Positions 15,920-23,657 of a DNA stretch of 32,920 bases are shown piece by piece. Source of the stretch: Salinarimonadaceae bacterium (GTDB taxonomy: Bacteria > Pseudomonadota > Alphaproteobacteria > Rhizobiales > Beijerinckiaceae); contig REDO01000072.1 of NCBI GenBank assembly GCA_007693435.1, forward strand, positions 1 through 32,920, written 5' to 3'. How positions within the stretch are numbered: the stretch's first letter is position 1; the number at the start of each line of letters is the position of its first letter. The notes under the pieces were generated by a model. The model had not been told where the DNA came from, did no database searches, and was given only the letters and a program-made list of their open reading frames with translations. A program made the position numbers and the translations under genes.

Positions 15920-15992
15920 GCCTCGCTCCGCCTCGGAAATTTGTCCGCCCCGGCTGCGCCGTCTCCCGGCGGTGTTTCTTTTCGCGAAATAG

Positions 15993-16021
15993 TATCGCGA
16001 TCCAATATCTATTATTATAAT
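15993..16021 (+). promoter_or_regulatory. Divergent control region with operator and consensus -10
   Basis: The best copy of the shared motif, TATCGCGATCCAATATCT (15993-16010), sits directly upstream of a perfect -10 TATAAT (16016-16021) that points towards the gene at 16055. The place where a -35 should be is taken by the motif itself and is a poor hexamer, as in promoters that need an activator. A 10-bp palindrome, TTTCGCGAAA (15980-15989), lies just before it. The acyl-CoA ligase gene diverges from the same 135-bp region. Confidence 0.6.
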
Positions 16022-16054
16022 AGCCGCACTCGGATCAAGCGGAAGGGGCGAAAC

Positions 16055-17137
16055 ATGGCGAACCAGTCGGACATCGTGATCTTCGGCACCGGCGCATTCG
16101 CGAGCAGGATCGTCTTCGACCTCGCGATCGTCGCGCCGCGCCCGGTATCGGTGCTGCTCGTCGGCCGCGACGCGGCGCGGCTGGCCTGGATGAAGACGGC
16201 CGCGCTCGCCCGGGCCTCCATGTTCGGCAGGCCGCTCTCGGTCGCGGTTGAGCGGCGCGAAGCCTTCACCACGCCGGTCGTGACCGAAATCCTCGACGCC
16301 GCGCGGCCCAAAGTCGTCGTGAACACGGCGTCGATGCAGGGGGCGCGCAAGAGCCCGCCGCGCGCCGACGGCTGGAGCCGCCTCATCGCCGCCGCCGGGC
16401 TCGGCGTCTCGACGCTGCTTCAGACGCGGATTTCGATGGACGTCGCACGGGCGATGGGCGCGGCGCCGGGCGCGCATTTCATCAATTGCTGCTACCCCGA
16501 CGTGGTGAACCCGATCCTCGCGGCCGCCGGTCTGCCGATCACGAGCGGTTTCGGCAATGTCGCGATCCTCGAACACGCTTTCGCCGGCGCTCTCGGCCCC
16601 GGTCATGAGGAGCTGCGCCTTCTCGCCCAGCATGCGGCGCTCTCCGCGTTCCGGCGCGAGCCCGCGCAACGCGTCGGCGCGGCGCCCCTGCGCGTCTGGC
16701 TTGGCGCGCGCGAGATAGACGACGTCTATGATCGCTTCGCCGGCGTGAAGCTGACCGAGGAGCCCGCGATCGACGTCTCGGGCGCCTCCGGCATCCCCTT
16801 TCTTCTCGCCCTGACCTTCGGCGCGGCTTGGCGCGGCCATCTTCCCGGCCCCAACGGCCTGCCGGGCGGCTATCCGGTCCGGCTCGCGGACGGGCGGCTC
16901 GATCTCGACCTTCCGGAGGGCCTGAGCGCGCAGGAGGCCGTCTCCTGGAACAGGGCTTTCGAGGAAGGCAACGGCGTACGCGTCGGCCCGGACGGACACG
17001 TACGCTACGCCGGCAAGGTCCGGGAGGCTATTTCGGCCGTCAGCCCCGAACTTGCGGAGGGATTCGCGCTCTCGTCCTTCGACGACGCCTTTGAAGCCAT
17101 GAGCGCGTTGCGTCGGCGACTGAGCGAGCAAAAGTGA
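16055..17137 (+). CDS. Uncharacterised Rossmann-fold NAD(P)-binding protein (remote LDH/MDH resemblance)
   Basis: This 360-residue protein opens with a dinucleotide-binding fold, IVIFGTGAFASRIVFDLA, then VVVNTASMQGARKSP. The segment FINCCYPDVVNPILAAAGLPITSGFGNVAIL is reminiscent of the vNPvd...ViG.G region of lactate/malate dehydrogenases. The catalytic GEHGD-type motif of those enzymes is not visible, so the reaction cannot be assigned. A cysteine pair (CCYPD) occupies that loop. The ATG at 16055 follows GGAAGGGG with ideal spacing; the frame extends upstream without such support. Its divergent promoter is shared with the acyl-CoA ligase, which suggests the same pathway, perhaps as an NAD(P)-dependent dehydrogenase or an opine-dehydrogenase-like enzyme. 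Confidence 0.75.
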   Translation: MANQSDIVIFGTGAFASRIVFDLAIVAPRPVSVLLVGRDAARLAWMKTAALARASMFGRPLSVAVERREAFTTPVVTEILDAARPKVVVNTASMQGARKSPPRADGWSRLIAAAGLGVSTLLQTRISMDVARAMGAAPGAHFINCCYPDVVNPILAAAGLPITSGFGNVAILEHAFAGALGPGHEELRLLAQHAALSAFRREPAQRVGAAPLRVWLGAREIDDVYDRFAGVKLTEEPAIDVSGASGIPFLLALTFGAAWRGHLPGPNGLPGGYPVRLADGRLDLDLPEGLSAQEAVSWNRAFEEGNGVRVGPDGHVRYAGKVREAISAVSPELAEGFALSSFDDAFEAMSALRRRLSEQK

Positions 17138-17177
17138 CGCGCGTTGACGGCTGGCGAGGCAGCGCCCATTGAACGGA

Positions 17178-17233
17178 ACGTCGATACGTCGATGAAGTAG
17201 CGCCGATGACGAAACGATCATGACGAAACGATC
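17178..17233 (+). repeat. Two tandem duplications at the MFS gene start
   Basis: ACGTCGAT is duplicated head to tail at 17178-17193, and ATGACGAAACGATC is duplicated at 17206-17233. The second duplication copies the start codon 14 bp upstream, out of frame. The upstream copy encodes Met-Thr-Lys-Arg-Ser and stops at TGA 17221-17223, overlapping the true ATG at 17220 as ATGA. Confidence 0.85.
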
Positions 17234-18527
17234 CTGGCCGATGCTCGCCCTGCTGCGGCAGCGCAATCCGGCGCTCTACCTGTCGGCGCACACGATCGCC
17301 ACGATCGGCATCTGGACGTCGAAACTCGGGGTGGCCTGGGCGACGTGGGAGCTCTCCGGCTCGCCCTGGTGGCTCGGCGTGATGGCCTGGGCGGATCTGT
17401 TTCCCTATCTCGTCATCACCCCCTTCGCCGGCGTGCTGGCCGATCGTTTCGACCGGCTCGTCGTCACGCGGATCGCGCAGGTCGCGATCACGATCATCGC
17501 CGCGACGCTCGCGATCTGCGCCCTCTACGACATGCTCACCCTGTCGCTGCTGCTGGCGCTGACGCTCGCCGGCGGCATCGTCGGCGCCTTCGAGCAGCCC
17601 GCGAGGCTGGCGCTGATCGTCTCGCTCGTGAAGAACCGCGACGTGCCGGCGGCGATCGGGTTCAACTCCCTGACGTTCAATCTCGCGCGGATTCTGGGGC
17701 CCATGCTCGCAGGACCGCTCATCGTCGTATTCGGCCTCTGGTCCGTCTTCGCCGTGAAGGTCGCGGCCTCCGCGCTGTTCGTCGTCGCGCTCGTGATGAT
17801 CAGACCCGTGACGGTGCAGCCGCGCGCCTCGCGGGCCTCGAGCGTCGTCGCCGAGATCATCGACGGCGTCACCTATCTCTACCGCCAGCCGGGCCTTTCG
17901 GCCGTGCTTCTCGTGTTCCTTGCGTTCTGCCTGAGCGGGCGCGGAATCATCGAGCTCCTGCCCGCCCTCTCCGATCGCATCGTCGGCTCCCTCGGGATCG
18001 CCGACAGCGTGATCGCCCTGTCCGTACTGACCTCGGTGATCGGCGTCGGGGCGATACTCGGCTCGGTGGCGAGCACGATGCTCGTGCGCCAGGAGGCTTC
18101 GTTCGGCATCGTGGCGGCCACCGGCTTCGTCTCGGGGCTCGCCGTCGTGATCATCGGCTTCGCGCATCAATCGATCGTGGTGCTCGCCGGGCTCATGCTC
18201 ATCGGCGCGGCGACGGTGGTCGGCGGCGTCGCGGTGCAGGTCACGCTCCAGCTCGCCGGCGATCCCAACCGCCGCGGCCGCACGACGAGCGTCTACAGCC
18301 TGTTCGTGCGCGGGGCGCCGGGCATCGGGGCGCTGATCATCGGGGCGGCGTCGGAGCTGATTTCGGTCGAACTCGCCTTCGCCTTCGCCGGCGCGGCGGC
18401 GGCGCTGATCAGCCTGCGCTACTGGCTGCGTCGTTCGGCGATCCAGGCCACGCTCGTCTTCGCAAGCGACGACCAGCCCGCAGACCGCCAGGATGGCGAC
18501 GGGACGGGCGCCGCGCCTAAGGCCTGA
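17220..18527 (+). CDS. MFS transporter (EntS/DHA3-like efflux family)
   Basis: This 435-residue inner-membrane protein has about twelve hydrophobic helices in two halves with a central loop near residues 195-215. The cytoplasmic motif A between helices 2 and 3 reads GVLADRFDRLVVTR, as in major facilitator drug/proton antiporters of the EntS/macrolide-efflux type. The C-terminal tail is hydrophilic (DDQPADRQDGDGTG). Start choice follows full-length family alignment; the duplicated ATG just upstream opens only a five-codon frame. It may export a toxic intermediate or a metabolite of the pathway. Its last 11 bp overlap the 3' end of the convergent amidase gene. Confidence 0.88.
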   Translation: MTKRSWPMLALLRQRNPALYLSAHTIATIGIWTSKLGVAWATWELSGSPWWLGVMAWADLFPYLVITPFAGVLADRFDRLVVTRIAQVAITIIAATLAICALYDMLTLSLLLALTLAGGIVGAFEQPARLALIVSLVKNRDVPAAIGFNSLTFNLARILGPMLAGPLIVVFGLWSVFAVKVAASALFVVALVMIRPVTVQPRASRASSVVAEIIDGVTYLYRQPGLSAVLLVFLAFCLSGRGIIELLPALSDRIVGSLGIADSVIALSVLTSVIGVGAILGSVASTMLVRQEASFGIVAATGFVSGLAVVIIGFAHQSIVVLAGLMLIGAATVVGGVAVQVTLQLAGDPNRRGRTTSVYSLFVRGAPGIGALIIGAASELISVELAFAFAGAAAALISLRYWLRRSAIQATLVFASDDQPADRQDGDGTGAAPKA

Positions 18528-19926
18528 TCGGCTCCATACCGGCCTCGACACGCAGGCGCTCGGCGACGGCGAGCAGCAGGTCCTCGCGCCATGGCGGGGC
18601 GACGAGCTGCATGCCGACGGGCAGCCCTTCCCGCGTCAGCCCGATGGGAACCGAGAGCGCGGGGAAGCCGATCGTCGAGATCGTGAAGGTGACGCTCAGA
18701 TAATCAATGATGTTTTCGAGCTTCTCGCCATTCACGTAGAGCACGTCGCTCTGGTCGTTGGGGAAGGGCGGGAGCGTCGTCGTCACGGTGGCGAGAATGT
18801 CATGCGTCTCGAAGAAGCGCATGAAGTTCAGATACAGCCTGCTTCGCGCCTCCTCCGCGCCGAGATAATCGTCGGCGCTCATGCCGTGGCCGCGCTCGAC
18901 GTTCCAGATCACGGTGCGGGTGAGCTTGTCGCGATGCGCGGCGACGACGGGGCCGAGCGTGCGGTGCAGGAACCCGGCGCGCAGGCCCCCGAAGGCCGCC
19001 TTCGCTTCCGAGCAATCGGGATGGCCCGGCCGCGTCTCGCGCCAGATTCCGGCGATCTTTCCGATAGCCGTCTCGAAGAGTTCGAGCACCGAGCTATCGA
19101 CCGGCGTGATGCCGAGGCTGGCGCTGACGCCGACGCGAAGCTCGTCGGGGGCCTGTGATTCGAGCGCCGGCGCGAAGGGGGCGCCGCGCAGGCTCAGGGG
19201 ATCGCGCCGATCGGGTCCCGCGGTCGCGGCGAGCGCCAGCGCCACGTCGCCGGGCGTGCGCGCGAGGAAGCCGTGCTGGTTCAGCCCGTCCCAGAGCAGT
19301 TGCTTGGGCACGGACGGGATCAGCCCGACCGTCGGCCGGATCCCGTAGACGCCGCAGAAGCTCGCAGGCACGCGCGCCGAGCCGCCGAAATCCGTGGCGT
19401 GGCCGAGCGCGGTCATGCCCGTCGCGACGGCGACCGCCGAGCCGCCGGAGGAGCCGCCGCTGGTGCGCGTCACGTCGAAGGGATTGCAGGTCGGGCCGTA
19501 GAGCTTGTTCTCGCAGATCGCGCCGTAGCCGAATTCCGGCGTGTTGGTCTTGCCGATGACGATCGCCCCCTGCGCGCGCAGCCGCGCGACGACGAGTTCG
19601 TCCTCGTCGGGCACATGGTCGGCGTAGACGAGCGAGCCGTAGGTCGTGCGCAGCCCCTTCGTGGCGGCGAGATCCTTGATGGCCACGGGCACGCCTGCGA
19701 GGATCCCGGCATCGCGCCCGGCGGCGCGCGCCTCGTCGACCGCCCGGGCGGCTTTGAGCGCGCCCTCCTCGTCGATCGTGATGAAGGCGCGCAGCGCGTC
19801 GTTCAGCGCGGAGACGCGCGAGAGCGCCGCCTGGGTCGCCTCCGTCGCCGAGACGCTTCCCGAGCGCACGGCGCCCGCCGTCTCGGACGCAGTGCGGAAA
19901 TACGGCTCATGATGCGGGCTCGTCAT
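18517..19926 (-). CDS. Amidase (amidase-signature family, GatA/AtzF-like)
   Basis: This 469-residue hydrolase has the Ser-cisSer-Lys catalytic triad of amidase-signature enzymes. The Lys is in PVAIKDLAATKG (about residue 83), the cis-Ser lies in RTSGGSSGGSAVAVA (about 154-168) and the nucleophile Ser is in TDFGGSARVPAS (about 176-187). The latter differs from the common TDTGGSIR only by conservative changes. The C-terminal region STIGFPALSVPIGL is also typical. AGGGGAGATC precedes the ATG. It lies 22 bp after livF, so it is probably the last gene of the liv operon and hydrolyses an amide that this transporter imports. It is not GatA of tRNA amidation: gatB and gatC are absent and the context is catabolic. 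Confidence 0.9.
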   Translation of the reverse strand: MTSPHHEPYFRTASETAGAVRSGSVSATEATQAALSRVSALNDALRAFITIDEEGALKAARAVDEARAAGRDAGILAGVPVAIKDLAATKGLRTTYGSLVYADHVPDEDELVVARLRAQGAIVIGKTNTPEFGYGAICENKLYGPTCNPFDVTRTSGGSSGGSAVAVATGMTALGHATDFGGSARVPASFCGVYGIRPTVGLIPSVPKQLLWDGLNQHGFLARTPGDVALALAATAGPDRRDPLSLRGAPFAPALESQAPDELRVGVSASLGITPVDSSVLELFETAIGKIAGIWRETRPGHPDCSEAKAAFGGLRAGFLHRTLGPVVAAHRDKLTRTVIWNVERGHGMSADDYLGAEEARSRLYLNFMRFFETHDILATVTTTLPPFPNDQSDVLYVNGEKLENIIDYLSVTFTISTIGFPALSVPIGLTREGLPVGMQLVAPPWREDLLLAVAERLRVEAGMEPIRP

Positions 19927-19948
19927 CGCAGATCTCCCCTGTCGTGGG

Positions 19949-20686
19949 TCAATGCCCGGCTCCGAAATAGGCTTGCTGGAAAGCGTCGCTCGCGGCGAGC
20001 GACTTCGCGTCGCCTGATTCCACCACGCGTCCCTGCTGGAGCAGGTAGCCGCGCCGCGCGATGGCGAGGGTCTGGTGCACGTTCTGCTCCACGAGGAACA
20101 CCGTGACGCCCTGCTTCGCGATGCCGGCGATCGTCTCGAAATTCTCCTCCACCAGATTCGGCGCGAGGCCGAGCGAGGGCTCGTCGACGATGAGAAGCTC
20201 GGGCGCCTTCATCAGGCCCCGTCCGATGGAGACCATCGCCTGCTCGCCGCCCGACATCGTTCCCGCGAGCTGGCCGCGGCGCTCGCGCAGGCGCGGGAAG
20301 CGGTCGTAGACCACCTCCATCCGGCGGCGGATCTCGGCGCGGTCTGCTATCTCGTAGGCGCCCAGCCGCAGGTTCTCCTCGACGCTGCATCTGGGAAAGA
20401 CCTTTCGGCCTTCGGGAATGATCGCGATCCCGGCGCCGACGATCCGATGCGTGGGAAGCGTCGTCAGGTCGCTTTCGCCGAAGCGGATCTCGCCCGCGCG
20501 CGGCCGGGTGAGACCGAGGATGGCGCGGATCAGGGTCGTCTTGCCCGAGCCGTTGGCCCCGAGCAGGCAGGTGACGCCGCCGGGCTCCACGGTGAGGTTC
20601 ACGTCGTGGAGCACGTCGGCCGCGTCGTAGCCGGCGAAAACGCCGGATACGGTCAGCGTGCGCCCGATGGCGTTCCCGTCGCTCAT
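19949..20686 (-). CDS. livF: Branched-chain-type ABC transporter ATPase LivF
   Basis: This 245-residue protein is the second ATPase of a hydrophobic-amino-acid-type importer. It shows Walker A GANGSGKTTLIRA (about residues 39-51), the Q-loop region IPEGRKVFPRCSVEENL, a normal signature MSGGEQAMVSIGRGLM, Walker B LLIVDEPSLGLAPN and the switch motif FLVEQNVH. Length is typical of LivF. The start overlaps the livG stop as ATGA. Because its partner LivG has a degenerate signature, LivF supplies the only normal LSGG-type motif of the heterodimer. Confidence 0.93.
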   Translation of the reverse strand: MSDGNAIGRTLTVSGVFAGYDAADVLHDVNLTVEPGGVTCLLGANGSGKTTLIRAILGLTRPRAGEIRFGESDLTTLPTHRIVGAGIAIIPEGRKVFPRCSVEENLRLGAYEIADRAEIRRRMEVVYDRFPRLRERRGQLAGTMSGGEQAMVSIGRGLMKAPELLIVDEPSLGLAPNLVEENFETIAGIAKQGVTVFLVEQNVHQTLAIARRGYLLQQGRVVESGDAKSLAASDAFQQAYFGAGH

Positions 20687-21480
20687 GCGGCCGCCCCGTG
20701 TCGCGTGCCGAGATAGGCTTCCTGCACCTGCGGATCGGAAGCCACCTCGCGATAGGAGCCCTCCGCGATCTTGCGGCCGTAATTGAAGACGACGCAGCGG
20801 TCGCTGACGCGTTCGATCACGGGCATCTCGTGCTCGATGATGACGACGGCGAGTTCGGGGTTGCCGCGCCGGGTCTCCAGAATGTCGTCCATGAGCTGGC
20901 GCGTCTCGTCATGGGTCATGCCGGCGGATGGTTCGTCGAGCAGCAGGAGGCGGGGCCGGCTGATCAGCGCGCGGCAGATCTCGATGCGGCGCCGGTCGAT
21001 CATCGGAAACCGGGCGATCGGCTCGAACATGCGCTGCGCGAGTTCGGCGCTGAAGATGGCGAGCAGAGACCGCGCCTGTTCGCGTTTCTCCTCGAAGGCC
21101 GCGCGAAACGCCTTGCGGTGCAGGATATTGGCCATGAAGCCGAGATCGAGATCCTTGTGGGCGCCGATCATCAGTTCGTCGAAGATCGACAACTCGGTCG
21201 AGAGCCGGCAGCGCTGGAAGGTGCGCGTCACGCCGGCGCGGTAGATCGCCTGGGCCCGGAGCCCGCCGATCTCGCGACCGTCGAGCAAGGCGGCGCCGCC
21301 ATCCGGGCGGTAGATGCCGGTGACCACGTTGAAGAGCGTGGTCTTGCCCGAGCCGTTGGGCCCGATCAGTCCGAGGATCTCGCCGCGCCTGACGGAAAAG
21401 GAGACATCCGCCAGCGCCTGCAATCCGCCGAAGCGCTTGCTCAGGCCGCGCGACTCGAAGAGTGGCGCTTCGTTCGTCAT
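20683..21480 (-). CDS. livG: Branched-chain-type ABC transporter ATPase LivG with degenerate signature
   Basis: This 265-residue ATPase pairs with LivF. Walker A GPNGSGKTT is at residues 40-48, the Q-loop TRTFQRCRL near 85-93, Walker B LLLLDEP at 178-184 and a switch His in VVIIEHEM. The length and the long insert before the signature (about residues 106-150) fit LivG. The signature is abnormal. Where LivG proteins usually read LSYGQQRRLEIARAL or similar, this one reads FPMIDRRRIEICRAL (158-172), without the Ser/Gly residues that bind ATP across the dimer. The frame is open upstream, but the ATG at 21480 overlaps the livM stop (TGATG) and gives the family length. Confidence 0.92.
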   Translation of the reverse strand: MTNEAPLFESRGLSKRFGGLQALADVSFSVRRGEILGLIGPNGSGKTTLFNVVTGIYRPDGGAALLDGREIGGLRAQAIYRAGVTRTFQRCRLSTELSIFDELMIGAHKDLDLGFMANILHRKAFRAAFEEKREQARSLLAIFSAELAQRMFEPIARFPMIDRRRIEICRALISRPRLLLLDEPSAGMTHDETRQLMDDILETRRGNPELAVVIIEHEMPVIERVSDRCVVFNYGRKIAEGSYREVASDPQVQEAYLGTRHGAAA

Positions 21481-22658
21481 CACGCGCTCCCTTCCCCGAA
21501 ATATCGCCGCATCCGCCGCGGCGCCAGCCCGTTCGGGCGGATCAGCAGGAGCCCCACGATCAGCGCCGCGAAGAGGAGCACCCGGTATTCCTGTATCGTC
21601 TGGAGGCGTTCCGGCACGAGCACGATCAGCGTCGCCCCGAGCAGCACGCCCCAGCGGTTCCCGATGCCGCCGAGAATGATGATCGCCACGAGCATCAGCG
21701 AGGCGGAGAAGCTGAAATTCGGCGGCGCGATGAAGCTCATCAGCATGCCGAACAGGGCCCCGGCGACCCCGATGATGAAATTGCCGAGGCAGAAGGCGAA
21801 GATCTTCCAGCGGGCGAGATCGATCCCGAAACAGGCCGAGCGCGTCTCGTCGAGCCGCACCGCGTCGAGCGTCAATCCGATCCAGGAGCGCTCGATCCGC
21901 GTGACGAGCGCGAACGCTCCCACCGCCAGCAGCAGCGCCACGACCGCGTAGCCGAAATAGAACGACAGGGTCACGCCCGGCGAGAGGCGGATATTGCGGG
22001 TCATGTCGAAGCCGAACAGGCTCAGCCCGGCGACATGCATGCCCTGCGCGCCGCCGAAGGTCTCGTTGATCTCGAGGAAAGTCGTGAACAGCACGCCGAA
22101 GGCGATCGTCACGACCGAGGCGTAATGCCCGCGCGTGCGCAGGACCGGCGGCAGCAGCGCCAGCCCGATCAGCGCCGCGAAGACGCCGCCCAGCACCATC
22201 ACGACGGGATGGGGGAGCCACGCCAACTGCGTCAGCACGGCGGCCGTATAGCAGCCGATCCCGAAGAAGGCGGCGCCGGCGAAATTGAGGACGCCGGCAT
22301 AGCCGAACTGGAGATGCAGCCCGAGCGCCACCGTCACGTAAATGAGCAGCGTGCAGATCAGGAGCAGAGCGAAATGGTTGGCGTGGAAGACCAGGATCAG
22401 CGCGACGATCGCCAGCAGCACGGCCGCCGGCGCGGTCGAGACGGCGCCGCGCACCAGCGCCGAATCCGGCGCACGCGTGACGCGCCGCTCGGCGAGCACG
22501 ATCCCCGCCGCGAGCGTGACGAGCAGCGCGACGACGATCCGTTCGTCGTTGACGGTGAGCAGCGCGCGGCCGAAGGCGAAGCAAAGAAGCGTCGTCGCGA
22601 CGAGCGCGAAAGCGGCGAACATGCGGTCGCGCATGCCGTTTCGAGTGGTGACGCTCAT
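21480..22658 (-). CDS. livM: Branched-chain-type ABC transporter permease LivM
   Basis: This 392-residue membrane protein has about ten hydrophobic helices. Family hallmarks are LGLHLQFGYAGVLNFAGAAFFGIGCYTAA (the usual GxxGxxxFGHAAFFGIGAY region), RTRGHYASVVTIAFG, and the cytoplasmic loop DAVRLDETRSACFGIDLARWKIFAF that contacts the ATPases, followed by IILGGIGNRWGVLLGA. It forms the channel with LivH. The gene starts 3 bp after the livH stop and its own stop overlaps the livG start, so the four membrane and ATPase genes are translated as a tight unit. Confidence 0.92.
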   Translation of the reverse strand: MSVTTRNGMRDRMFAAFALVATTLLCFAFGRALLTVNDERIVVALLVTLAAGIVLAERRVTRAPDSALVRGAVSTAPAAVLLAIVALILVFHANHFALLLICTLLIYVTVALGLHLQFGYAGVLNFAGAAFFGIGCYTAAVLTQLAWLPHPVVMVLGGVFAALIGLALLPPVLRTRGHYASVVTIAFGVLFTTFLEINETFGGAQGMHVAGLSLFGFDMTRNIRLSPGVTLSFYFGYAVVALLLAVGAFALVTRIERSWIGLTLDAVRLDETRSACFGIDLARWKIFAFCLGNFIIGVAGALFGMLMSFIAPPNFSFSASLMLVAIIILGGIGNRWGVLLGATLIVLVPERLQTIQEYRVLLFAALIVGLLLIRPNGLAPRRMRRYFGEGSA

Positions 22659-22661
22659 GGC

Positions 22662-23582
22662 TCAGACCCGCTCGCTGACGCGCTCGCCGATCAGGCCCGT
22701 GGGCTTGAGCGCGATGAGCACGAGGATGACGGCGAAGGCGAAGACGTCGCTGTAGGCGCTGGAGAACGGCATGAACAGCGAGCCCACGATCTGGAGCCCG
22801 GCGAAGATGAAGGCCCCGAGTATGGCGCCGGCGATATTGCCGAGCCCCCCGATGATCGCCGAGCAGAAGCCGATGATCGCGAGCATCAGGCCCATCGAGT
22901 AGTTCACCTCGTTGTAGTAGAGCCCGTTGATCATCGCGGCGCAGGCGGCGAGCCCCGAGCCGAGCGCGAAGGCGCCGAGCACGACGAGGCGGTAGTTCAC
23001 GCCCATGCAGCGCGCCGTCTCCTCGTCCTGCGCCACGGCGCGGATCGCGAGTCCGAAGCGCGTGCGCTCGATCAGCGCGCCCGTGGCGACGATGATCGCG
23101 AGGCCCGCGAAGATCAGCATGATGGTGTCGACGCGAACGTTGATCGCGCCGATCGAGACGAAGTCGGTCGGCAGGAGCGCCGGGAAGGATTTAGGGTTCG
23201 AGCCGCGCGGATAGAAAAGGCGCACGCCCTCGCGGATGACGGTCGCGAGCATGAGCGTGATCAGCAGCGTGTTCAGCAGCGGCGCGCCCTTGAGCGGCAG
23301 GATGAAGAAGCGCGCCACGATCAGGCCGAGGGCGATCGTGCAGGTGACCGAGGCGATGGTCACGAGAACGAGCTGGAGGAACGGCGAGGTCACGCCGAGC
23401 CCCGCCAGCGGGAGGAAGGCGGTGAAGCCGGCGAAAGCGCCGAACATCAGCACGTCGCCATGGGAGAAGTTGAGGACGTTGAACACGCCGACGAAAAGCG
23501 TGAAGCCGACGGCCACGAGCGCGTAGATCACGGCGAGTATCAGCCCGCTCACCACGATCTGCGAAACGAATGCGATGTCCAC
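22662..23582 (-). CDS. livH: Branched-chain-type ABC transporter permease LivH
   Basis: This 306-residue membrane protein has about eight hydrophobic helices and the typical LivH motifs GVFNVLNFSHGDVLMFGAF, a cytoplasmic coupling loop around RTRFGLAIRAVAQDEETARCMGVN, and AIIGGLGNIAGAILGAF near the C-terminus. The start codon is GTG at 23582, with GAGG at suitable spacing; no ATG precedes it in frame nearby. It follows livK across a 75-bp gap that holds a strong hairpin. Confidence 0.92.
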   Translation of the reverse strand: MDIAFVSQIVVSGLILAVIYALVAVGFTLFVGVFNVLNFSHGDVLMFGAFAGFTAFLPLAGLGVTSPFLQLVLVTIASVTCTIALGLIVARFFILPLKGAPLLNTLLITLMLATVIREGVRLFYPRGSNPKSFPALLPTDFVSIGAINVRVDTIMLIFAGLAIIVATGALIERTRFGLAIRAVAQDEETARCMGVNYRLVVLGAFALGSGLAACAAMINGLYYNEVNYSMGLMLAIIGFCSAIIGGLGNIAGAILGAFIFAGLQIVGSLFMPFSSAYSDVFAFAVILVLIALKPTGLIGERVSERV

Positions 23583-23610
23583 GGAAGCCTCGATCTGGGC
23601 GCGGGAGGAT

Positions 23611-23636
23611 GAGGCGGCGCATGGACGCGCCGCCTC
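23611..23636 (-). terminator. Intercistronic GC hairpin between livK and livH
   Basis: GAGGCGGCGC (23611-23620) and GCGCCGCCTC (23627-23636) form a perfect 10-bp stem with a 6-base loop, 21 bp behind the livK stop. No T-run follows, so it probably stabilises the livK message or gives partial termination and does not fully stop transcription. Confidence 0.65.
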
Positions 23637-23657
23637 GTCGGATCGATCGACGCCGCG

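Noticed and set aside
14285-17266. A 993-codon minus-strand frame that would extend the acyl-CoA ligase across the divergent gene
   Set aside because: The ligase domain starts at the ATG at 15919 with a ribosome site. The extension covers an intergenic promoter region and the antisense of the Rossmann-fold gene.
21462-23612. A 716-codon open frame antisense to livM and livH
   Set aside because: It has the same composition artefact; the translation is charged and repetitive, without domains, while the opposite strand carries conserved permease motifs.
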